Assembly (NCBI GenBank): GCA_012934845.2
Contig: WNNJ02000839.1
Coordinates: 1 to 64,000, forward strand
DNA length: 64,000 nt
Reading direction: 5' to 3'
DNA from: Pomphorhynchus laevis
Taxonomy: Eukaryota > Acanthocephala > Palaeacanthocephala > Echinorhynchida > Pomphorhynchidae
Part shown: positions 28,801-40,800 of the stretch, in pieces
How positions within the stretch are numbered: position 1 is the first letter of the stretch
How the letters are laid out: the number at the start of each line of letters is the position of its first letter
Notes under the pieces: model-generated
The model's input: the letters and a program-made list of their open reading frames with translations, nothing else
Told to the model about the DNA's origin: nothing
Databases searched by the model: none
Position numbers and translations under genes: made by a program

Positions 28801-31800
28801 TGGTTTGTTAAACTGTTAGTTTTCGTGCGAGTGTGTACCCCGGGAAGTACCCTGGGCGTACGATCCTTTATATTTCCTTGCCCCTTACGCTCGCTTCGCT
28901 AGCTCTGTTATCAGAACGGTGCACATTGATTGTATGTTTATTGTAATTTGTGTATGTTATTTTATCTCAAACTTTTTTTTAAGGTCATAAATAATAATTA
29001 TTTATGGAAATAACATTATTTAAGGAAAATAATAATTAAATAATTATTTCTTAAATAATTATTTAATAATTAAATAATTATTTCCGGCAAAAGATAAATA
29101 ACTATTATATAGAAATAACTATTATAATTATTATTTAATTAATATAGTTTTTACTTTCTAATGATTATTTCTGGCGTTATGTTTTAATATACTTGTCGAA
29201 ATTATATAAAAATGTCGAAACCATTTAAAAAGATAATTCTTACAACATAATTTTAATAAAAATTAATAAACTTGTTTCCTGTTTCGTCGATTTTGCTTTA
29301 AAATTAAGAGTATAAATGTATTACAAATTCAAAATATTATCACATTATAATTTTAATATCACATTTATTATATTATCTGCTAAATACTTAACTTGCGAAC
29401 CACAAATATAATTTGCTAAACTAACGAAACAAACATGTTGCCAATTATATTCCTTCGGACGAATTACCATTTACCATAGCACTTAGCCAATCCTCGTATC
29501 GTATATTGCCATTGCGGTCATCGAATCCGTTTAAAAGAAGTTCAACTTCATCATCGGTTAGACGTTCCCCAAGTGTTGTCAATACATGTCGTAATTCGGC
29601 TGAGCTGATGGATCCGTTACCTTCACGATCGAACACCTTCAAACCTTCAATGAATTCATCAACTGTAACAGGCTGCTGATTGACCACTTTATGGTGGGAC
29701 TTAATATCCCCTTTCAGATATTAAATTAATCAATTTTTAAGTCTGCTTTATTTGAAATTATTTTACTCTTATTGAAGCCAAAAATAAATTTTAACTATTG
29801 TACAATTAAATAATTATTGGAGCTGGATCAAAAAATGAAATTATTTTTGATATTTCGCTAACTTATGTTAGCATCCTCAGAAAATTATGTGCAGATGCTA
29901 TCAGAAAATATCGAAATATCAAAAGAAATTCTATTTTCTTTGATTCAGCTCCAATAATTCTAATATATCAAATTAGTTATATTCTTTTAAATTTAATATA
30001 ACTTTTAAATTTAAATCTTAATTATACTTATAATCTTTTAAATTTAATATAACTTTTAAATTTAAATTTTAGTTAATTAAAATGATTTAATATTTTTTAA
30101 TATTTAGAAGCGGCTGTGTTCAATAACAACAATTTATTTTTTATTCTAATTCGTAGATTTAATTATAAATTTAGCTAAATGTAATTTTATAAATTTAACG
30201 CTATATTTAAATAAAATAAATATAACAAATACGAAAATAAATTTTAAAAATAATAAATAAAAAATAGAAACAAATAAAAATAAATTTTAATACATTTTAT
30301 CCTTAATTAATAAATAAATAAAATAAATTTAGAATTTTATTAAATTATTTAATTTAAGTTATTTAAATTGATTATTACTGAATAGATTTTGAGCTTGGGA
30401 CTTCGTCATGGCTGGAAAGAAAGGTTCTTGACACTGTCTAATCCAACATTGGTATTTGAACTAGGTGGAACAATTATTAAATCATCGTCGCTGATATCTG
30501 TAAAAAATTGTTCAAATTTTAAACAGCCGATTTATATTTTTAGAAAGGTAAGTAACGTTTGTAAACATTTAATACTTAGTTGTAACTTTTAACACTTTTA
30601 AATATTTTGTATTTTATATTGAAAATAATAATATTTTATATTTTTAATATAAATTATATTAATAATATTTTATTTAATATTTTGATATTAAATAATAATC
30701 GTTATATTTAATTATATTGAATATTGTATTAATATAATTATATTTATTTTGATTAGTAATATTAAATCTTGTCAGGGGTTTAAGAAAACGGCCAGCTGAT
30801 ACCTCCTACACGGCTACCCACCCGAAGCAATTGACTTTGCTGTTACAAACCCTCAGCAGTCATCACACTTGAATAAATAAAGCACGGAGGCTACTTACGC
30901 CGCCGAAGAGTACGCAATCCGCGTTAAAGAACGAAAATGCCAACATACCATGGAGGAAAATTGTTACATTTTTACCCTTGCAGTTGTTGAGACTTATGGG
31001 AGATGGAACCTTGGCGGACTACGTCTTATCCGTAGAATAGCGCGCTACCTTGCAGCTCGTCGAAACATCCCTTGTTCACAGGTATCTGAGAAATTATTTC
31101 AGCGGATATCGATCGCACTAATGAGAGGGAATGATCAGGCTCTCCTGACGAGCCTCCACGATGATGACAACAGCTGGAATGGTGTGTCTATTGATTACAG
31201 CAAGGATCCTCAATATCGACTTTTTACACTGCACCCCTCAACATCCATTATTGACGGATCCAACCAGCAAATATTGCTGCAACAGGGAAATGAACAGAAT
31301 TGCAGTAGTGAGGAACTATAAATTTCAAATCTAGTTGGAATGGAGGTACACGCCGTTACCGATAATTTCGGAAATTTTGGAATTCCGTGTGTTGTGCGAG
31401 CGAGTGACAATTGACTGCCTAGTAAGTACTTGGATAAAACCGAGGAATACTTGTGACTTGGCTTACAAAAGTGGGGAACGTTCAACAACGTGACAGCATA
31501 CAGAGAACAAAGCGAATATCCAAAAAAAAGATTTTTTCGCTTAGTACAAAATATCTGTGAAAAAGATATGTATACAAACGGAGTAACCAAGTTTCTTTCT
31601 TAATGCCATCACGCGATCACTCTTCTGTCTCGATATGTTTGTGCTTCATGTCCAAAAGTGACAGGCCGGAAGTGAGAACCGAAAATGTAGTCGACAACAA
31701 GGCGAATATATCGACAAGCAACAATCTGATATGATGCGGATAAGATTGGTCGAAACAAGAAAAGTCAAAGAAAATTCGATTTTTCCATTATGGCCCGCCT

Positions 31801-34800
31801 GGGAAACATGTTCTTCCAACGAATTTAACCGGCACTGGAGCCGAATAAAATATCGTTCTTCGTCCTATGAAAAGTGTAACTCCGCAGGACCAGCTATAAG
31901 AGGATCGAAGCTTCCAACTCTTGCGTCAGTGAACAGCGTTTAACAATCCAGCAACGAGCAACAGCGACCGCGAAAGATCGTGACGGGCAGAATGGCAAAC
32001 TTATTGGAAATCGGAGACAATCGAGAAATGCGAAAACGTGGAGCAATGCTATTTACGGAGGGAGAAAGCGAATGGGTCGATGTCGCGACCATTAATCGCC
32101 ACAACTTATCCTTCACAAAGTCGGAGAGTTGCTTTTTCGAAGACTGTGCTAAAGATTCAAACATGGGGTCTTCACACGAGGATGTAAGCAGGGAAGATAA
32201 TTCCCAGTCTATGGGTGGTTGTAGCGTTCCTGTAGCTGCCGAGCGTTGTCTACAGCAAGGAGATAACCGCGATTGGCACGGTGAGGCAGGCATTCCTCTG
32301 AATATGGAGTTGCGTGAAGACGCAGAATTTTCAGACCACGAGGGCATCTCTTGCACCGCCCGTATAGACGACGAACTGCATAAGGAATTATGCTGACATA
32401 ATGGATAATTCTATTCTTTTTGTTTTTATCTCTTAAATGTAATATTATATTTCTTCGTTCTTGTGAATTTATAAAAAAAATATATTACATATTTAATTAT
32501 TATTACTAAAATAAAAATATAATAATGAAGATATTGTTTATTGGCCACTTAACCGCTCGGCATTGGGCTAAAGTTATTAAACACAAACACGAATGTAGAG
32601 AAACATAAAACAAAAACAACGTTTTTGTTTTGGTGGCAGTTAAAAATGTGAATCGAAATCACGTTTGATTACTTACAATACATCGGCATGATTAGCGTTT
32701 GTTGGTAGAAATCGGAATTGAGCCGAATTTATCCTGGTAGTCAGAAGGCGATACTCTTCAAGTGAGAGGGGTTCTGGCTTCGTGGATTCCCCCGCTTAAT
32801 CTGAACAGAATATGTCTGGATGAAGAGGATATTTATTAGCTCTGAGGTTTTTTTAATGATAGCACAAATTATGTGTTTGATAAAGGAAATCACAAAGAAA
32901 TAGGGTGCACGGTTTGAGTTTTGAAAACGGCCCTATAGAAGAAAATTTTGGAGAGGCATAACTTACATGCTTAGCAAATTTCCATTGGCATTTATCGATA
33001 TGGAAGAAGTTAAACGAAGATAGATTCGACCATAATGCAATCTATATTGAATTATAGGGGAAGAATGCTGTAAAAGTAGTGAATAAACGCATCAAATGAT
33101 TTTGAACCGATGTTGGCATCATGAAAAGTTCCGATTGCTACTTTAGATTCTTCGTGAAATGACCATCTGGATTAAGAAGAATAACTAGGTAGTTGTAATT
33201 TTTACAAATAGATGGGGATTACTAATTGAAAGAACGTCTGAATGGCGAGAGGACCTCTCTTACGGAATTTTATATTTTTTGACTCGTCTAAATCTAGTTG
33301 GTTAAACTTACAGAATGCATCTTGTGCGTTAAGGAAATTTGAGATGCAACGAGGTCACAAGAAATAATGACAAGATCGCCGTCATAAAAGACAGATATTT
33401 GAAAGACAAATTGTCTTCACGAAGATATTGTTTTCCATTGTAGTTACAAATTGATAAATCATTATCTAACGATACAGACGTTATATAACGATTTTATATC
33501 CGATATTAACAAAATTTTAAATTAAGATTTTAGAAATTTGAAATTAATTTTGTTTAGTGTAGCTATCTAATTAACACATAGATCGCTATAGTATAGCTAT
33601 CGTCATAGTTAGAAATTTGAAATTAATTTTGTTTAGTATAGCTATCGTCATAGCTGTAGCAATCTATGTGTTAATTAAGTATTTGATTTGATAAATAAAT
33701 CATAAATTTTAATTTACTCATAAATTAAAATTTATGAGTAAAATTTATAATTAAATTTTAATTTATAATAGAAATTTATATTAAAATTTAAAATTAAAAT
33801 TTTATTTTAAAATTTTAATTTTAAAATTAAAATTTATGAGTAAAATTTATAATTAAATTTTAATTTAAAATAGAAATTTATATTAATATTTAATAATTTA
33901 TTATTATAATTTATTAATTTAAATAAATTTATAAATTTATTTAAATTTATATTAATTTATAAATTAATTTATAAATTTATAAATATTTATATTAATTTAC
34001 ACCAATTAATTTAACTGATTTAAATCACTAATTTAACTGATTTTTAGACAATTCCTACGTCACCAGAATTTTCACCTTGCATAAATTTGGAGCTTATCGA
34101 TAAGCGTTCATTTGGTCGGAACGTGTCCATCGGCAAGTTATCAACAGCTACAGTAAATACATTGTTGATTAGAAGTTCAGTAAATTTTGCTAGTAACATT
34201 GACGGTATTGTTTATCATATTGTCGTTTTGACTTATATTCATATTTATCTTAGATAAATTAAAGAATATTACCAAAATGAAGTGCAACAGAATTGTAGAG
34301 GTAATATTTATTTCCAGATAATTTAGAATATATTTAAGATTGGTTTTTATGGTTTTTTAAATAAATTATATCCGCAGTATCAATTATCCTTTTAGTTAGC
34401 AAGGAATTAATATGTAATTTTGCACGTTTCTACTGACAATTACCAAATACATTAAGTTAGAAATTTAAAATTTGAAAATTTTTATATTTTAAATTGGTTT
34501 TTAAGATAAATTTGTTTTTATATTTCAATTTTAAATTTCAATTTAAAATTGGTTTCCTCCTGATAACCTCTAATCCTCATTCTTATACATTCTTATAGTC
34601 TGTTATTTATTAGTCAATTCATAAAAATCAGCTTTTATTTTAAATTTCAATTTTAAATGTTAACTTGATATAAATATAAATTGTATAAAATCTTATAACA
34701 ATTATTTAATTATTTTATTTTTATTTATAATTGTGTTAAATGCATAAATAATTAAAATTATTAAATACGTATACTAAGTTATCTGATTTAATAGTATATT

Positions 34801-37800
34801 TTTAAAATAAAAGAAATAGATTAAACTGAAAAATAATAAAAGTAAAAGGCGATACAAAAATTTAAACAAAAAGTTCAATAAAATCTTATATAATTATTTA
34901 TTATTTGTCTTTTTTTAATTTATGTTAAATTTAGACACAGTTATCTGATTATAAGTGATTTATTAGTCAATTCATTAAAATTGACTTTTATTTTAAATTT
35001 CAATTTTAAATTTTAACTTGATATAAATATAAATTGTGTAAAATCTTATACAATTATTTATTATTATTTTTTATTTATAGTTTAAAATACGTAGACACAG
35101 TTATCTGATTATAAGTGAGTTGTCAATTCATTAAAATTGACTTTTATTTTAAATTTCAATTTTAAATGTTAACTTGATATAAATATAAATTGTATAAAAT
35201 CTTATAACAATTATTTAATTATTTTATTTTTATTTATAATTGTGTTAAATGCATAAATAATTAAAATTATTAAATACGTATACTAAGTTATCTGATTTAA
35301 TAGTATTTTTTAAAATTCAAGAAATAGATTAAACTGAAAAATAAGAAAAGTGATAGGCGATACAAAAATTTAAAAAGTTTAATAAAATCTTATATAATTA
35401 TTTATTATTTGTCTTTATTTTTATTTATGTAAAGAATAAAATGCGTAGGCTCAGTTATCTGATCTAATAATAGTGTTTTAAATTTATTATAATTTTATAG
35501 AAAACATGCTTTGTATTATAATACGATAACCAGATAAGTAAATTTCATCTGAGTAAATAAGTCATTAGCGCGTATTTAACCCCACTGATATGTAAAGTCG
35601 AAGACTAGGAGCCGAAATCTAATAATATAGCAGTTCATCCTGATAACCTCTAATTATTATTCTGACACATTGTCTGTTATTTTTTATTCAATTCATAAAA
35701 ATTGACTTTTATTTTAAATTTTAATTATAATTTATACAAATTGTATAAAATCTTATATAATTATCTATTAGTAATTATTTAAATAAATAGTTTAAATTAT
35801 AATTTATATTATTATTAGTATAAAATACGTGGACTCACTTATCTGATCTGATCTAATTATATTGCTTTAAATGAATTATAACCGCAGTGTCAATTCTATT
35901 GATTATTTAAGTTTAACAAGGAGTTAATATGTAATTTTGCACATTTTTATTGATATTATATTAATTAATATTAATATTATTAATACTATTATATTTATAA
36001 TATTATTATTTTTATCAAAAGTATTAAATATATCAAAACTAGTGTGCCACCCAATGAATGCATAACTAGTTTGAAAAGAATAATATCTATAAGTCTGATT
36101 AAGACTACTTTATTGTGTTTAAGGGCACCATATCATCTTCATGAACTTTGATCCACTTAGATTGTTTTTTATGACGTTTTCTTTCTATATTAAAACAAAT
36201 CAAAATTATTGATAATAATTATGATTATAATTATAATTATGATAATTATCATTGGATAGTTATCATAAATTAATATCAATAATATCATAATATTATTAAT
36301 ATTATGACATTAATATTATATTTATGTTATATCGAAATATATCTTTTAACATTATTGCAACACACATGCAGCATGCAATTTCTTTACTGATCCAATGGTA
36401 TGACAGTATAGCCTGTATAATAATCTAAGTCCATGAGCAGCATTTCTATTGAATCAACAGTCAATTGTTAATTACAACCATAAATTCCATATTTATGAAT
36501 TCTTTTAAATTTGATCATTTTTGTGTAAAGTAAGAAGGAAATCCGGTTCATTTAACGTTTAAAATATAAATTTATGTATGTTTTTAGGCTAATACAAGTG
36601 TAGATTGGTGGTCTAAATTTTACTTTACAATTGGAAAAATGTCTAAATGTACCTTATACGCAAATTCTAAATACCAACGTTTGAAGGTAAATGCAAATAA
36701 TTTACAAAAACTGCCAATTATTTGATAATAAATAATTTATGCTTATTTTATTTCGAAGAATAAAGAAGATAATATTATTAGATAATATTACAAAGAGGAA
36801 ATGAGTTTTCTTTTCGATAATTTTTTGATATAATTTTTTTTCGAAAACTTTTGCTATCATCAGGATTACATCAATGTAATGTTCAAAAAATTTATAATAA
36901 ATTTAAATTTCGTAATGTTCAAAAAATTTGAACATATGAAAAATTACAAAATTTTTGTCTATTATACAACTTAACATAATCGTTAATTAATTTTTGATTT
37001 ATTGAACATATGATATCTTTAGAAAAACTTCTTATATTTACATAAAGATCTTTTAGCTTATTATCACTTAAAAGTTGTTTTAATATTTCTAATTGTTCAT
37101 TTATATACATATTTATGTTATCTATACATTTATTAATGAAGTTTATGGTTAATGTATATTTTCTATTGTTATTATTAACATTTATTGTACGATTATAGTA
37201 TTTTGTATTACAATAACTGTCTATTATACAACTTAGCCTATCATAGTCGTTAATTAATTTTTGATTTATTGAACATATGATATCTTTAGAAAAACTTCTT
37301 ATATTTACATAAAGATCTTTTAGCTTATTATCTCTTAAAAGTTGTTTTAATATTTCTAATTGTTCATTTATATACATATCTTTTTTAATATTTTTAACTC
37401 TATTTTTCTTATTCCTTTTATCACCATGACTTCTTGGTTTGCGTTTAACCGGATTATTATAATATAGTTGTTTATTATGTATTATACTACTTCTGCCAAT
37501 TCCTTGTACCACGTCATTCAATCCTAATGGGTACATGGAATTAAGCGTTTTAATCCAAAATAATTTTAATCGATTTCGATAAAACTTCTATTCACTCTCT
37601 CTTTTGATTAAATAATTTTTATGAGTGAACAACAAATCTATTTTTCTTATTCCTTTTATCACCATGACTTCTTGGTTTGCGTTTAACCGGATTATTATAA
37701 TATAGTTGTTAATTATTCTTTTTCTAATAGTTTTTGATTTAATATTGAAATGTTTTCTTCGATAATATGTTCTAAAATAAATAATTTACAGTTTTTAATA

Positions 37801-40800
37801 TCATGTCCTATTAATCTCATATGTTTATGAAATATAGTTTGACTATTATGCTGTATATTATATATGTGTTGCCTAAACCTAGTTTTTAACATTTGATATG
37901 TTTTTCCTATATATTGCAATCCACATGTGCATTGTATTAGATACACTACACCTGCGGTATTGCAGTTACAATTATTATTAATATTTAATGAAAAACATTT
38001 GTTTGTCGTATTACTTACAATACAATTATTATTTCTGTATAATTAATTATACATTATAATTGTATAATTATTATACAATTATTATTATCTGGTCTTGTTT
38101 GTTAAGTGCAAGAAACCGTTTTGATATTTTTTATTTCACAAAATACACTGTAATTAAACGCTTTTAATCTATAAATATTTTTTAATAAAAGATTAGAAAT
38201 AATCTTTTAAAATAATTTACAGTTTTTAATATCATGTCCTATTAATCTCATATGTTTATGAAATATAGTTTGACTATTATGCTGTATATTATATATGTGT
38301 TGCATATATAATTAAAAAGTTGTTTCAAAACTTTAAAACAAAAAGTTGTTTTAATATTTTAAATTGTTCATTTAAATACATATCTTTTTTAATATTATTA
38401 AGTCTATTTTTTATTCATTTTATAAGAAGTTTTTCTAAAGATATCATATGTTCAATAAATCAAAAATTAATTAACGACTATGATAGGCTAAGTTGTATAA
38501 TAGACAGTTATTGTAATACAAAATACTATAATCGTACAATAAATGTTAATAATAACAATAGAAAATATACATTAACCATAAACTTCATTAATAAATGTAT
38601 AGATAACATAAATATAGCCGGACTTTTAAATAATTCTAAAAGTAAAGAAATAATAAGTCAGATTTAAGTAAATATATTCCTAAAATAAGGTATAAACTCC
38701 TACCACCATTAGGACGAAAAATTTGTAATTATAATAAAGAATTAAAATCAATATGTAACGATAATATTAGAAACATAATGGAAACAGAATGCAATTGTAA
38801 AAGTCTTAGTTTTGATAAAATAAATGAACATATATGTACCCATAATCTAGAATTAATTGAAAATTGTGAATTAAGAAAGCTGCTATCAAAAGGGTATAAA
38901 TATAGATTAAATAATAACAACGACAAAAATAAAATTTACAATTCGTTATATAATAACTTAAATGATTACTTTAGTAAGCTGATTAATAGTGAAAGCTCGA
39001 ATATATCTAAGATAAAATTTGGAAAGATTATATATTTGATAAAATTAAAAATAAAATAAATTAAATCAGCTAACTGAGTCTACGTATTGTTATATAATTA
39101 TAAAATAAACAAAACATAATAATGCTAAATCAAAATTTAATAATTAAATAATAAAATTAATAATTGTTTTTAGATTTTCTATAATTTTAATCAAGTTAAA
39201 AAATAAAAATAAAAAATAAAATTTAAAATAAACGTCATTTTTATGAATTGACTAATAAATAACAGACGTTGTATCAGAATAAGAATTAGAGGTCATCAGG
39301 AGGAACTGCTATGCTATCAGGTTTCGGCCCCTAACTCCTCTACCCAACATAGCAGCGGGGCCAAATACATGCTAATGATGTATTTCCTCTGAAATAACTA
39401 TCTAGTATCTTATTCTAATGCAAAGTATATTATTTATTATTCATCCATAAAAATTTGCCACTTAAGAGTTTAAATTTATTCTTTATATTATTGTGTTGAT
39501 TTATATATTTTACTATTTTCTGCTTGATGTTATTTTTATAGTAACCTAGTTTAAAATATGTATCTATTAAATTATTTAAATGATTTTTAAGAAAGCCAAT
39601 ATCATTACATATTGTTGCAATTCTTAAAATTTCATTATTTAATGTATTATATTTTATATTATATGGTATGCATGAATGCTCATGCAAAAATATGTTTCTT
39701 GTAAATTTAAATATGTCATCTTTACGATATAAATTAATAGTAGTTTTAGTTAATGTTAATTTAATGTTCATATCTAGATATACACCTTCTTTATCATTAA
39801 TATTGGTTTTGTTAAGAATAAGGCTTTCTGGATAAATGTGCTCACTAATTGAATAAAATTATTAGAATTAAATACACATATATCATCAATGTATCGAAAC
39901 ATATATTTCATATATTTATATTGTTTAGATTTAGTTTTTACACAGTTATGAACAAATTCATATTCTATAAAGCTTAAAAACAAGTCAGCTATAATTGGGC
40001 TACTATTACCACCCATTGGAACACCTTTTACTTGTCTAAATATAGATGTCCCTACTTTTAAATAATTTTGATTTATCAAAATATTTAAGGATTCTATTAA
40101 TTCAATTTTATCCATATATTTATATTTATTTGATGGTTTAATAATAATAACAAACAAACAATTTAAATAACAAACAATTATAAAAGAAAAGATAAAATTA
40201 ATAAAGATATGTATAAAGAACTTACTAAATTAAAGGATAACTATATAATAACAACTATTGATAAAGCTAGTAATAACTTTGTCTTCATATGCAAAAGCTT
40301 TATTATGATATACTAGTGAAAGAGGTTAATTCTAATGATTTAAATGTAAATCCAACATATGAACGTAGTGAGTTGAGTTTAGAAACAATTATTACAAGTC
40401 ACTGTTCTATAATGGATAAAAAGGGTATAAAGGTTGAATTAGATAATAAAACTATACCTATATTATATTGGAATCCAAAATTACATAAAAATCCAATAAA
40501 CCTAGGTTCATATGTAGTGCGTTTAAATGTACATTAAAACCACTTTCTGTCTATATGAATAAAATACTTAAAGTAATTAAAGCACACTTTAAAAATATTG
40601 CAAGGTAATCGAAATTAATACTGGTATAAAACACTATTTCAGTATTAATTCTACAAAAGAATTTTTAGAACAGACAAAAGGAATAAATTTTCAAAATATA
40701 AATACATACGATTTTAGTACGCTTTATACAAATCTAGATTTAGTAGATATTAAAGAAGCGTTAGTAAAATTAATTAACCTTATATTCGGAAAAAGATATA

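Noticed and set aside
33290-33420. RT-like word [13 protein letters not shown] on the - strand
   Set aside because: It is too short, has no supporting motifs on either side, and the frame closes quickly.
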